From Gremmenia infestans (lineage: Eukaryota > Ascomycota > Leotiomycetes > Helotiales > Hamatocanthoscyphaceae), in the NCBI GenBank assembly GCA_032629725.1, contig JAFEVB010000022.1:186001-250000 (forward strand): 64,000 nt of DNA, in the 5' to 3' direction. A program made the position numbers and the translations under genes. The notes under the pieces are model-generated. The model was not told where the DNA came from and did no database searches. It saw only the letters and a program-made list of their open reading frames with translations. Shown here piece after piece: positions 1 through 10,883 of this stretch (its first letter is position 1; each line of letters begins with the position of its first letter).

Positions 1-1485
1 CCCGGTGATCTGGCCCATGACATTCCATATTTTCTGCTTCTCATTCTCGTCTTGTTCATTCACGAGATGGACTTTTGGCGAGGATTGGTCCCCCGACCAA
101 TATGGATCAACACCAGCACCTTTCCACTCATCTGGGACTTGTTGTCCATGTCCCTGAATGGCCTGAAATAGTTTTTGCGCATCACCCCAGGAGAGTGGAA
201 TACTTGGAATGTTCACTAATCCAGGATTGTGGGTTTTCGATAGCCGTTCAGCATCTTTTGTGCTCGCCCACCCGGGAGTAAGAACATCACCCACAATCCA
301 GCTCGTTAGGGCAACAGAACCTCGCTGGACGCCATCTTTGGGTAACGCTCTCCCATTTGGAGCGGGAGGTCCCTGTGAATCGTCCGCCGGATCGCTGTAT
401 ATAATACATCCCGCAAATCCTGCCATTTCCGCCCCCTTGACCTTCATTGCCCTATCTGTCTGGGTTCCATAATACCGTACCAATGCAATGGCGCCCTTCG
501 TCTCGATCCCACTATCGTATAGTCTCTTGTAATCCTCCTTCGATCCGTAATTCGCATATATTAATGGCCCTGTAACGTCTCCTGCTCTTGAAAGTCCATG
601 AAAAACCGGCGTCTGCTGTCTAGGAGGATCCGTATACACTGGATCTTCCTCAATCTGCGCCGTCCAAGTAACAGCACCATCATCTCCCAAAATCTCCACT
701 TTCCTCCCTCCTTCTTTGGGATAATTCAAATAAACCTCATACTCGTCCATCTTTACATCCTCCAATCCATTCGACAAGAAAAATTGCTCCACGTACTGCG
801 CTAGCACATAATCGCCTTCTGTCCCTGCATTATGATCCGTCTGCGTCACCACCTTCAAATGCTGCTCTATCCTCGCAGAATCCATCATGCTCTGCACATA
901 CATCCTCACACTCTCAGGATCGAACATCTGCGCCGACATACGTGTCGTGAAAACCCCACTGACGAACAACAGATACACCACGCCCATAATAAGCAAGATA
1001 GCAAAGATCCGCGCCAGTATGAGACAGATATTAAAATCGAGACTTATCCATTCCCGCAATCCGTCCGGTATCCTCCACTTCCATCGAAACGGTAAATGTA
1101 TCGACGAAAACGACCGCGAGAGACTCGATATCCGCTTCCCCCACGTACTTTGCGGTCCCCCCGGCTCCTCCAGCTCCATCTCCTCGATCTCCCCCCTCAC
1201 CATGCCCACCTCGGAGTCCTCGCTCTCTCGCCGCCCAAGAAACGCATCATGTTGTTCGAGACTGCCACGGTTCGATGTGCTTTCCTCTGTAGGCGGTGGC
1301 CGGTATCCAGCTCGCCGTGTAGGCACGGGGATTCTGCCCACGGCATCCGGACCCAGGAGGCCTTCCCGTTCGGCGGGCTCGCTGCTCTCGTTCAGGGAAG
1401 AGGTGCGCGAGGAGGAGCCGATGGCTTCTTCGTAGGTAGGGATAGGCAGCGCTTCGTATGTGTAGGGTTTCTCGTCGGACGGCAT
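1..1485 (-). CDS. M28-family PA-domain peptidase-like membrane protein (glutamate carboxypeptidase II / Tre1-Vps70 type), 3' truncated by window
   Basis: The reading frame is open without a break from an ATG at 1485 to the left edge, giving 495 N-terminal residues. Residues 1-150 are polar and disordered and include IPTYEEAIGSS, a PY-like motif of the kind yeast Tre1 homologues use for Rsp5-linked sorting. A single hydrophobic segment at about 155-178 (LILARIFAILLIMGVVYLLF) makes a type II membrane protein. The lumenal part matches the start of NAALADase/transferrin-receptor-like proteins: HNAGTEGDYVLAQYVEQFF, then a PA domain (GLSRAGDVTGPLIYANYG, GAIALVRYYG, GCIIYSDPADD), then the loop DPYWSGDQSSPK. 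The catalytic M28 core would lie beyond the window. Family members act in vacuole/endosome sorting or as peptidases; whether this one keeps metal ligands cannot be seen. Confidence 0.85.
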   Translation of the reverse strand, partial: MPSDEKPYTYEALPIPTYEEAIGSSSRTSSLNESSEPAEREGLLGPDAVGRIPVPTRRAGYRPPPTEESTSNRGSLEQHDAFLGRRESEDSEVGMVRGEIEEMELEEPGGPQSTWGKRISSLSRSFSSIHLPFRWKWRIPDGLREWISLDFNICLILARIFAILLIMGVVYLLFVSGVFTTRMSAQMFDPESVRMYVQSMMDSARIEQHLKVVTQTDHNAGTEGDYVLAQYVEQFFLSNGLEDVKMDEYEVYLNYPKEGGRKVEILGDDGAVTWTAQIEEDPVYTDPPRQQTPVFHGLSRAGDVTGPLIYANYGSKEDYKRLYDSGIETKGAIALVRYYGTQTDRAMKVKGAEMAGFAGCIIYSDPADDSQGPPAPNGRALPKDGVQRGSVALTSWIVGDVLTPGWASTKDAERLSKTHNPGLVNIPSIPLSWGDAQKLFQAIQGHGQQVPDEWKGAGVDPYWSGDQSSPKVHLVNEQDENEKQKIWNVMGQITG

Positions 1486-2115
1486 CTTGAATGGAATGGC
1501 GGATGGACGCCCGCAGCACGCTGGTTAAGGAATTAGGAAAAGCGTGTCGATCGCTCGTCACTCGTCAGGCCAGCTGGGATTCGAGCCTCATCATTTGATT
1601 GATTAATTCGGTACTGTTCTGTAAAGAGTGTTGAGGGTGGGTTTTGTTTGTACAATGCTGGTTCTCCTGAAGTCGACGTCCTAGTACGGCTAGCATTGAT
1701 AGATACGGAACGGCTGACGTTTGCGACTTAACACGGAAGTCTGAGCGAGAATCAGCGAGTTAGTACATTAATCTGCCCGGAACAATTTACAGAATATCTA
1801 AATAGTATATTCAAGGCAATATTGCAATCGTCGACATCATGCTTCACTTTTATATCAATTCCACTTGATCCGATCACATGGTGGTCACTACGTCTCCTAT
1901 TTCATATCTTCTTCTCTTGAATATTACATAAAGCCTTGCCCGTCACTCAAAAGAGTATGAATGACCCTTCCAAATCATCGCGCTTCATTTGCAACGCTAG
2001 CAATGAATATACAATCCCAGCATTGTGAGGATTCGCCAAAGTTCTACCCCTGAATCTTACACCAAAATGGGGATTGCCATCTTCTCTCGTCTGGCCATAC
2101 CACTCAATCGACCCC
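1486..2115. other. Intergenic, nothing recognised
   Basis: This is the head-to-tail gap between two minus-strand genes and should hold the promoter of the M28 gene and the 3' UTR of VPS35. I see no ORF, repeat or RNA. Confidence 0.6.
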
Positions 2116-4975
2116 CTATTTCGGAGCTGCTGTAATCACCCCTTCATACTCCCGCGATGCAATCAGATCTATCGTCCGTTGGAAATGGCGTTTGGGATGA
2201 TCCATAGTTGCGGACTCTTGGTTAGTTGCTACGTTTGAGTGGATGAGCTCAATGAGGCCATTGAGGTATTTGGTGGTGATCTATATTAGTCAGTCAAAAT
2301 TCTAGAGCAGATAAGGAGCATCCCAGGACTTACGGCATCATTTTGTTGATCGAAATAGTAGACATAGCGATTCAGTATTTCAACAAAGAGTTCAACTGAT
2401 ACGGCCGTGTCCATACATGTGTCCGCAACACGTAGAGCGCGTTGAAGGCACTCGAGAACCCGCTTGCCATCACGATACAGCTATCAATGTTAGTATAGTT
2501 CGTTAGCTTTTGGGATCTCAAACTTACATCTTTCTCGTCTTCTGCCTCACCCTTGGCAGTGATTGGTACTGCCCACCATAAATGGCTGGCCAGGTACACA
2601 GCTCTGCATTGATCCGGCTTCTTCAGCAGCTTACTCCCGTGTTGAGCGCACTTCGTAATTAAGGCGTCGTAATTCTCTCTGCTGAAATTCCGGCTATCAT
2701 GCAATGCTCCTGCAATTATGCACACAACCTGGAACTGTGCTCTCGAATCGCTGATCTGCTCTTCATAAATTGTGAAAGCTTGCACGAAGAACTCATAACT
2801 GACAGCTTCGGGTCCAGTTTGGTCGGCAATTTGACCGCAGGCCACAAACTGGCGTATGCAGAGCTCAGCCGCTCCCGGGACCCGAGTATTGAGAGTCGAA
2901 AGAGATGCGTGCATGAACTTGTAGAGCGCTGATAACTGCGATTCCCAGTTGTCGTCGTAGTGCTCTCTTGACTTGAATTTTCTTGCCAGTTTCATTGCCG
3001 AAGTGATCAACGCAGGAGTTGTAAACTTGACTCGCTCATTGCCTTCTGCGTACGCTTTCCTTGTCATTTGCAGCAGCTTGAATTGAGTGTCGTTATTATC
3101 GCTATGGATGAGATGGACTATCCGGGCAAGCCAGCCTTGCTCTTCAATTGTCTCGTCAGTCTCGATGGCTTTTCGTTGAGCCACTCCTGGGTAGCCAGCG
3201 GGTTGCTGGGTGCCCTCTTTGATAAGGACCTTCAAAATTTCTAGAACGCCTTCCAGTGCAGAGAGCGTAGATATCTTGGTATTATTACGTTGTAAACTGC
3301 GTGCAACCTCACCAGCTAAAGCTCGTCGTGTTGGATATGTTTGCGAGTGGAGAAGTGGGACGTATGTGGGGAGGGCAAGAGCGGTAAATAGGGAGACGTA
3401 AGATTTCATTGGAGCCAGAAGGAGGTTGAGGAGATGTGTTTGCGCTTCTGGAGAATGAAGGTCAGCACTATTGACGTGCTGCTTGACCTTCTGGTTTGCG
3501 TATTCGAGAACTTGGTCGATGTAATCGAGGCGATCGGGGTAAATGTTGAGTGCTAGATTTGCCAGGGACACCAAAAGGGCAGTGGTGTCTTGAATTGGAA
3601 GATGTTGAGCATTGACCAGGTTCATTACTTGTTCGAAGAATATCTCATAAAGCTTGATGCCGTCAGGGATACCCTTATTTTTCTTCTCATCACCTCCATC
3701 GGTACCATCAGTAGGCTCGGATTTGGCGTCCGCTGGTGTTTCTTCTGTTTTCGGGGTTTCTGTGTCTGGAGGAGCTGGCTTTGTAGATGCCTCTTTGCCA
3801 TCTCCGTTGGTCTCTGATGCGGGGTGTTCGCCATTTGGCTCTGTTGCAGCAGGCGTTTCAGCCTTCTTTTCATTATCTACCCGTACCTTCTCCAGGAGCT
3901 TCTCGACTGCGTCTTCCTCCAACTTTTCGCGATCCTCTGAGGGGTGGGCTTCTGATTCCCTTGCTGCATATGATGATAACCTATCCATCAAAGCAATCAC
4001 TATAACTTTTACATTGACGTGGGGGTTGAGGCGAGAGACTGCTGCTAGAAACTGGTCGAGAGTATGTAGGTGAAATTCGTCGGGGAAGACCTGCGTAATG
4101 ACTTCCAAAAGGTATTCCTGAGCTAGTACATCCCGACATTGCACAACCTGTTCTAGCAAAGGTTGCAATATGACGTTCTTGTATGTCTCGAGGTCCACCA
4201 ACTGGCTTAGCCGAACAAGATTATTTCCTACAAGCAATTGGAGCTCTTTCCGCTCCTGTGTTCTAAGCTCTCGCTCTCTAGAGTGTCCTTGGTGTTGTAA
4301 CCGCACCCAAAGCTTGTTCATCTCCACGAAATTCGTCAAAGTGAAACTTATCGAGTCTTGAAGGTTGCCTTCAGGGCCGTCACCGGCCCCCATTGGAAGG
4401 TTCTCTCGAGCTTGCCCCGAGAGGTAGTATCGCAAGAAGAGACCTCGAATTGGATGCTGGACGCCCCTACTCATCTCCATCATGTCCTTCATAATCTCCT
4501 TGACCGGCGCTTCTGGAATTGACATGTAGACAGTGCCAACTGTTATCATTAGGTATAATCGAGGTATTATGTTTCCCGCATACTGAACAAGCTCGTATAG
4601 GTCGGCGAGATGGTTGACCGGGTGGGAGTCTTTGAGGTAAGCGGAAAGGTGTCGCAAAGCATCGAATACAGCCATGTATAACTCATAGTACTGTTTGGGC
4701 CCGAGACTGCTTGTTCGAAGCTCAGAAACAAGGGTGGAGCTGTACGTTGGATCGTCCGTCAGCACGAGATCAGGAGCAGCAGGCTGCGCATATTGCAGAG
4801 ATAACGGCACAATGATGCTTATGAATAGGGCAATATCCTACCTGCACTTCAGCGCATCCATGAGCTTTCCCGGCGTCTCAAGGCATTTGCGCATCAGATG
4901 CGTCTGCTGCCTTACAACTACCAGTGCATCTTCCAGCAGTCTCGCTTGGTCTTCTACCGCTGGAGGACTGGACAT
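2116..4975 (-). CDS. VPS35: VPS35, retromer cargo-recognition subunit
   Basis: Four exons: 4975-4842, 4739-2528, 2480-2334 and 2280-2116, joined by GT-AG introns of 102, 47 and 53 bp; every junction keeps frame and gives 885 aa, the usual size. Diagnostic blocks are [105 protein letters not shown] and [20 protein letters not shown]. The first intron was placed at the acceptor at 4740 because the product then lines up residue for residue with animal VPS35 (MDALK..S...LVSELRTS). VPS35 is the alpha-solenoid scaffold of retromer, which recycles receptors from endosomes to Golgi or plasma membrane. A Glu/Lys/Thr-rich insert of about 90 residues (near residues 310-400 of the product) interrupts the conserved fold, as in other filamentous fungi. 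Confidence 0.97.
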
Positions 4976-5371
4976 GGTGAAGATAGAGTTGTGACGATGT
5001 GCTCAATGGCCTGGCAAGCTTAGACAGTAGTCATTGATGTTGTGGGACGTAGTTCAAGAACGGAGGTTGAGGTGTTGATTTCGAGAGGACCAGCTTCGCT
5101 ACAGGTTACCGTCATGAGCCGCTAGTCTGTGCCATATAAAAATACATTGTTACCTACCTACGTGTTTGGTATTGATTAATCACATGGCAAATACAATAAG
5201 TAGTTTTATTTTCATGTCTCATTTTTCTCTTCTATGGATATATTATGACATTATGACATCCCGTCGTTCCAAGCTTCATTAACTCCGATGTAAATGCTGC
5301 GCGCTCTCCAGCTCTTGGGGCGCTTTCCTATTCCGATCATGTCCCTCCCATAAAAATACATTCTAAGATCA
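4976..5371. other. Intergenic, promoter of VPS35 and 3' side of next gene
   Basis: About 400 bp, AT-rich toward 5200. No ORF of note. Confidence 0.5.
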
Positions 5372-6463
5372 TTATACGAATAACGATCTGATTACGCTCC
5401 ATAGAGCCTTTATTTCTACCGAGTCCCTCTTGAAGCTTGCTTGAGAGATTTGGAGTGTCTCTAGCTCGCTTCTTGACTCGACGCCAGGTACGCTGTTTTC
5501 AGGAACAGGTACTTCCGCCAATGCTGTAGATACTAGAACTGGCAGGGTTAACGTTGATGTTGTTTGAGAAGACTGGGTGACAACAGCCGCTGTAGCGGTC
5601 GAATTCGACCATGGGGCATAGCTTGTGTGCCACCGACCATCATCGTACGACTTTGAGGATGTGGAGGTAACAAAGCTTGAGCTGAAGGTGCTGATACAGC
5701 TGGAGGTGCTCAGTATCGAACTCGAAGTGGTCTCAACGATAGCAGAGGATGTGGTTGTGGGCGAAATTGAGCTCGAAGAGCTACTTGTTGAAGTAGAGGT
5801 TTGTAGAGCAGAGCTTGAGGAGCTGCTGCCACTGCTGCTGCTGATAGTCGACGAAAATGAAGAGATCGAGACAGTTGATTCCGACGAGGTCGCAGATGCA
5901 GAGGTGTGCGAGCTGGTGGTTGATGTAGATGTGGTTGAGGAGGTTGGACTGATCGCAGATTTGGAGTCGCTTTGCGAAGATTTGGAAGTCGGCGTCGATG
6001 AAGAGCTTGTCGATGAACTTGGAGTTGAGGCTGGGACTGTGACCGTGACGGGAGGCGAATCAACATTAATTATCGAGTACCCCGTCGATATGACAGTAGT
6101 TGCGCTTGGAGACGGCGTGAGCGTTACAAGGACAGTGTTTGTATGATCCGGTCCCTCAATTGTTTTCGTAGAGACTATGTAGTCGGTGACTGCTGGTAGT
6201 GTAACGCTATCTGTTTCCACAACGGTTTTCGCAGCGGCGGTTTTTGTCTCGACGACTGTGGAGATTATCGTTGTTGGAGACACTGCTGGGGACCCATTTG
6301 CGGTGGAAGTCGAACCACCATCTACAGCGACCACAGAATATGATGCCCTTTTGACGAGAGGTTCGAATTGAACAGTTCTTTTGTGAAAGAATGGCAATGC
6401 GCTCGTGAAACAGAAAAGAGAGGATAGCGCAAATAGCGAGGCGCTTGAGGTATTGAGACGCAT
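5372..6463 (-). CDS. Secreted Ser/Thr-rich mucin-like protein
   Basis: Single-exon ORF of 363 aa from an ATG at 6463. Residues 1-22 form a signal peptide (SLFALSSLFCFTSA), followed by two dibasic Kex2-type sites (HKR at 27-29 and VKR at 37-39), so a short propeptide may be removed. Residues 120-290 are almost only Ser and Thr with Pro/Val, typical of a heavily O-mannosylated stalk. The C-terminus ends in IKALWSVIRSLFV, which is hydrophobic but lacks a clear GPI omega site. No catalytic domain is seen. It is probably a wall-associated or secreted protein. The long ORFs on the other strand here are by-products of the Ser-codon bias. Confidence 0.75.
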   Translation of the reverse strand: MRLNTSSASLFALSSLFCFTSALPFFHKRTVQFEPLVKRASYSVVAVDGGSTSTANGSPAVSPTTIISTVVETKTAAAKTVVETDSVTLPAVTDYIVSTKTIEGPDHTNTVLVTLTPSPSATTVISTGYSIINVDSPPVTVTVPASTPSSSTSSSSTPTSKSSQSDSKSAISPTSSTTSTSTTSSHTSASATSSESTVSISSFSSTISSSSGSSSSSSALQTSTSTSSSSSSISPTTTSSAIVETTSSSILSTSSCISTFSSSFVTSTSSKSYDDGRWHTSYAPWSNSTATAAVVTQSSQTTSTLTLPVLVSTALAEVPVPENSVPGVESRSELETLQISQASFKRDSVEIKALWSVIRSLFV

Positions 6464-7719
6464 ATTGAAAATAGGTGGACAGGAACAAATCGCGAGAGAA
6501 CAGGGGATACTTCGTACTTGCGCGGGATTGCGATTTGAAGATGTTCAGAGTATGAAGAAGATCACTTACCAGGAAACCAGAGGAGGTATAATATACGCAA
6601 CTATCCGGTCTGGAACTCACATTATGGGAGGTTGGGTTTGTTTGGAAATGGCTGGTGTTTGATGAAAAACAAGGTGGCTGGGCTGGATGAGCAACTTTGA
6701 TATTTGACTTACTGTAGGCGCAAATTTCTCATGAACAACGGGATATGATTCTAGACAGAAGGAGACGGGGATGAAAGTTCCTAGGACCCAAATGGTCGCT
6801 CTACCGACGGATTCAATGATTTATGGCGATGTTGCAAAGTGATCTTGATGTCGCACAGATGGATGATGGGGATGGGATGAAACCTACTACTACTCCCACT
6901 GTAGGTATTTTGCCAAGACTTCTGCCCAAGCGAGCATTCCACGTGACTTCGATGAGGCTGGGCTGGGCTGGCTGGCTGGAATTATGTTTTCTCGTACAAG
7001 TATAGCAAGATTACAGTTCGAATGGCCTGCACTCTTTATGATTTGGCTCCTTGGATCTGTTCTCTGGGTTGGGTGTATATCACCTTGTAAATCCCCTAGC
7101 TCCTTTTTTTTTCAGGAGGTAGCTGGGGCAGGGACATCAAGAGCCTAAGAGTTCATAAGCAGTTCTTTTGCGGGGAAGGAGGCCGTAAAACCACTGTAGG
7201 AGTTAACAATGTCTTGTATTCTCTTTAGCCTTTATGATATTTCCTCTCCCGGAATAAGGTAACTTACCTACCCTACCTTACTGATTACTTTACGGTCGGC
7301 ACTTTTCGGTATCAAGTCTCTTATCGGGAATCAATTCTCCGTAATCGCTTGTCTATCGTGCGTACAGTACAGTAAGGTATTGATTGCATCACTCGCTTTA
7401 ATCTTCTAATCTTTCCTCTGTAACGCTTCTCCCCCGAGTCGTGTCGTTGACCCGTTGCGCCACTCTCCACGATTATTTACACTCCTATCTCGGACTGCCC
7501 TTCCTTGTCTATGGTACAATATCTGTAGTCATGGACCATGGCTTGAAACTATATCCACCTTGATGGTTGAAAATCTGCCGAAAATCTAGTCACTCTCACT
7601 CTCTACAAGACTTCTACTTCTACTTCTAGATACTCACTTGCTCCCTCTCTGCCTCACTGCCTCGATCGTTTCGGCATCAAGAACAAATCTACTTGCAAGG
7701 CATTTATCATATATCAGCA
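6464..7719. other. Divergent promoter region
   Basis: 1.26 kb between divergently transcribed genes. It holds T-rich and CT-rich tracts (for example 7085-7110) and short ACCTACCTTAC-like repeats near 7265-7285. No coding region supported. Confidence 0.5.
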
Positions 7720-8490
7720 ATGGCAGACGAACAATCTCCCCTCATGCTTATCCCGAGCGAAATCCGGCTCGCCATATACCAACTTCTTCTCAACGACAAC
7801 GGCCACAAGACACTCGAGATTCGAAATGAGAACCCCGAATCATACAAGCGTCACGATATTCCAAGTCGCACCAGCTACCGAATCATTGGACGGGATCTAA
7901 CACGGCGAAGTCAATCAACAACTTACCACCTAAGCACCGACACCGAAATGCATACTTCCATTATGGGCGTCAATCGCAAGATCTACGAAGAAACCTCTTA
8001 CTTGCTGTATGGCTCTCATACATTCAGCTTCGGCCGAGATATCGAAGCCATGGTACCCTTCTTCTCAGATATGACGAAGCAAACCAGACCCCTCCTACAT
8101 GAAATCGCCCTCGTCAAACAGGGCTCCGTGTACACCCGAGATTACGATCGTTGCGAGTGGAGCAATCTGTGCGAGTTCTTAAGCAATGATATGCGCATTG
8201 GGAGCTTGAGATTGGTAGTCGAAGGCGGACGTCCGAGTCTTGGTTGGGATAACCTCCCACAATATACAATGGCAGACTTCAAGACTCTAGCACATGTGAA
8301 GTACGAGTCGCTGAATTGGGTCTGGGAGTTGCTGTCGATCAAAGGGATTCGGAGTCTGGATGTGTCTTCGGAAATTCATCACTGCCCGCCATCACACTCG
8401 AGCGCAATGGAGCTCTTCGCCGCATTTTCCGCCTCTATTGAGAAAGGCTTTGCAGACTTTCTGCGCTCAGAGATGCTGGTTCAAAGGTGA
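7720..8490 (+). CDS. F-box-like / DUF7730-type protein, copy 1
   Basis: The product starts at the ATG at 7720 (MADEQSPLMLIP); the frame is open upstream but without another ATG. It has 256 aa. The N-terminal IPSEIRLAIYQLLL is the short F-box/2EXR-like helix that opens the large Pezizomycotina family DUF7730, and INGVNRKIYEETSYLLYGSHTFSF-type sequence at about residues 85-110 (read here as MGVNRKIYEETSYLLYG) is its second hallmark. Members are thought to be substrate adaptors or are simply uncharacterised; no biochemical role is known for this one. A second, diverged member lies just downstream on the same strand, so this looks like a local tandem pair. Confidence 0.8.
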   Translation: MADEQSPLMLIPSEIRLAIYQLLLNDNGHKTLEIRNENPESYKRHDIPSRTSYRIIGRDLTRRSQSTTYHLSTDTEMHTSIMGVNRKIYEETSYLLYGSHTFSFGRDIEAMVPFFSDMTKQTRPLLHEIALVKQGSVYTRDYDRCEWSNLCEFLSNDMRIGSLRLVVEGGRPSLGWDNLPQYTMADFKTLAHVKYESLNWVWELLSIKGIRSLDVSSEIHHCPPSHSSAMELFAAFSASIEKGFADFLRSEMLVQR

Positions 8491-9389
8491 TTGGAAGAAG
8501 CATCTGGGGAGGAGGGTTCATGCAGGGCTTTGCAGATGTTCAAAGTGGTTTTTGTTCCGATTTGATGCTTTTCCTCGTACAAGCACAGTCAGCTTCATGG
8601 TAGCATAGGGAAACCGGATGGGAGTTCCGCCTCACTGGCGACATGGATATTGTCTCTTTTTCATGGGTTGGTTTTCAGCTGATTGGTACACGAGCAGAAG
8701 CTGAAGATGTGCATCACGTCTTCTGCATCTTACGATAATCATGTCTTGTTTAGAGACGGGAGAAAACCCGACTTTTGTTTGATGTTACACGAGGCGTTCT
8801 TTAAGAAGGCTGGGTTCTTCGTTCTTTCTGGATAATCAAAATCTGCTTTATCCACCTATTTCCTCCAGATATCACTTTCTCGTTTTGTCAGATATCGATA
8901 CTTGCACATCTGGGTACCCATTGACAGCGGTCAAGCTCGAACCAATCCGTCCAGTAGACCTATCTCCCACATTCAGGAAAGTTCATTACAAGGATTCCCA
9001 ACAGAATATCCGCAAATCAAGGCTACCTTACGTAGCATATCTCCGTCACCGTCACCGCTCTTCTGATTTACGGTAGTGAGTTGGGGAGTGAGAAAGCAGC
9101 GTGGATGTCTAGCGTGCATGATATGATGCACTTCAGCGGTCGTGCCTCACTACCGCGTTATCCTCCGATGGAAGCGCCAGCATGCTCCGGATTGTTATCG
9201 CTGAATATTTTCTATCGGCGCCAAAAAGCTAGCATGTGTATGAGTAACTGTCGCAATATCGAAGTCGCCATCCTATATCCCCGTGCTCCCCCGTCATCAT
9301 GTCTTCCAATTCCGGTTTCAGTCTCGGACTTTCAAAACACCACGTTGCGGCTCCAAGAAAGTTCCCCTGAGACCCACGAAGCCGTGGCC
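8491..9389. other. Intergenic between the two DUF7730-type genes
   Basis: About 900 bp. The frame of the downstream gene is open back to 9081 but without convincing domain content, so part of this may be its 5' UTR or N-terminus. Another small ATG frame at 9299 stops at 9368. Confidence 0.4.
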
Positions 9390-10334
9390 ATGGTTACCGC
9401 CGATCAGGAACCCGGATCCAGGCCCGGGCCTGTCGATCTCAGCCTTACCACATCCATCAGCAATGCATCACGTGCCTCTCCCCCCTCACCACCATTCCGC
9501 TTCCTCGACCTCCCCCTAGAACTCCGCCTGAGAATATACACCTACCTCCTCCCCGCCCGTGCCCACACCATAGCTACGCAAATCCCGCACAACGGCTATT
9601 ATTACTCCACCACCTCCTTACCCTCCCACTCAGCTAGTTCATTCTACCCCTTCGGCCGCTCCCCGCCCCAAAACCTCACCACCTACAAAGTCCTAACCGA
9701 TAATTTCCGCTCTGGCTTTCCATCTCCTTCAATCTACCCTGAAATTCTCCAGGTGAGCAAGCAGCTGCTTGCGGAAGCGGAACCGGTTTTGTATGGTGCC
9801 GAGGACGCGCTTTGGGATTTCGGAGTGCATGCAGAGGCCCTGCTTGCGTTTTGGGGCGATAGAAGTCAGGTTGCTAGGGCGTGTGTGAGGAATATTCAAA
9901 TTGCGAGGGAGATTCCCGCTTTAGTAGCCTCTGACAGTAAAAGTAAAAGCAATAGCGGCTTAGATGCACGCTGGCTGACGCTCTGCGCGTTTATCAAAAA
10001 CGAGCTAGTGGGGCTGGGGCATTTGGATTTGACGGTTTGGAGTGGAAGTGGGAGCATAGCTTCTTTTCCTGTTCTCGACGGTTCTGGTTCGGGTGGAAAG
10101 GGGGGCGAGGAGGAGAGGTGGAGGGACTGGGAATGGACGAGGGAGTTGCTGGATATGGATGCGTTGAGGTATGCGAGGGTTACGTGGTGGGGCTTTAGGA
10201 GTGGCGATGGAGAAGGGGGATTTGATTCTTGGATGGGGGGGGAAATGGTGGCGGATAGGTTGGCGAGAAATAGGATGGTCGAGCAGGGGCTTGTGGTTGA
10301 GGGGTCTTTGGTTGTCTCTGGAAAGGCTGCTTGA
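9390..10334 (+). CDS. F-box-like / DUF7730-type protein, copy 2
   Basis: Frame ends at 10334. I chose the ATG at 9390 (MVTADQEPGS, 314 aa) because it lies shortly before the conserved block; other in-frame ATGs at 9105 and later are possible and would add up to 95 residues of unremarkable sequence. FRFLDLPLELRLRIYTYLLP is the F-box-like helix; PEILQVSKQLLAEAEPVLYG is the second hallmark, matching VNRKIYEETSYLLYG of the neighbour. The C-terminal third is Gly/Glu/Trp-rich and probably fast evolving. Function unknown; cytosolic or nuclear, since no targeting signal or membrane segment is visible. Confidence 0.75.
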   Translation: MVTADQEPGSRPGPVDLSLTTSISNASRASPPSPPFRFLDLPLELRLRIYTYLLPARAHTIATQIPHNGYYYSTTSLPSHSASSFYPFGRSPPQNLTTYKVLTDNFRSGFPSPSIYPEILQVSKQLLAEAEPVLYGAEDALWDFGVHAEALLAFWGDRSQVARACVRNIQIAREIPALVASDSKSKSNSGLDARWLTLCAFIKNELVGLGHLDLTVWSGSGSIASFPVLDGSGSGGKGGEEERWRDWEWTRELLDMDALRYARVTWWGFRSGDGEGGFDSWMGGEMVADRLARNRMVEQGLVVEGSLVVSGKAA

Positions 10335-10883
10335 ATGTCAGTACGGCTGTTTAGCGTTTTGGAAATTAGATGGACAAGTGAGTGAGAGATATAGATGACA
10401 TACCTAATGCATCATTGTTAAATCCGAGAGCCGGTGCTCAGTTTTCCATAGGCTTTCTTACCTCTCGACCCAATCATCAAGTAGATCGATGGCTGCTCGC
10501 ACCTTTCGTGGTGGTTCTCTCATCCTTCATCTATTTTCAAGCCCCAATTTTAACAAGAGCCGCATTACTGCACCTTGCTGTCGAGTCTACGATTCCCATC
10601 ATGCCCTTGAAGGTGTGAAAAGAACAACCTCGTCCCCCTTCCTCTGATTGTCTTGTCTGCTTGTACGCATTTTCCGTGTCGATATGCATTTCATATTTCC
10701 CCGAGATCTTCGCATCCCAGTGGCCATTTCCGCAATCCAGCTCTTCGAAGAGTCTATTACACTGCCTCATACTTTGCATATCCCGTCTGTATAGATACCG
10801 AATTGAGCATGGCTTTCCGATCTTCCCCAGACACATCGCAAGCATCCCGTCAGACTCCCAACTCGTGCGTCTAGTCTTCATTC
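10335..10883. other. Convergent 3' region
   Basis: Gap between two converging genes. Small ORFs on both strands show no recognisable content. Confidence 0.4.

Noticed and set aside
4784..4842. 58-bp alternative first intron in VPS35
   Set aside because: It breaks the reading frame; the 102-bp intron keeps it and restores the family alignment.
5625..6146. 173-aa ORF opposite the Ser-rich secreted protein
   Set aside because: Its Val/Glu/Leu-only composition is what the complement of Ser/Thr codon runs gives; the sense strand has a signal peptide.
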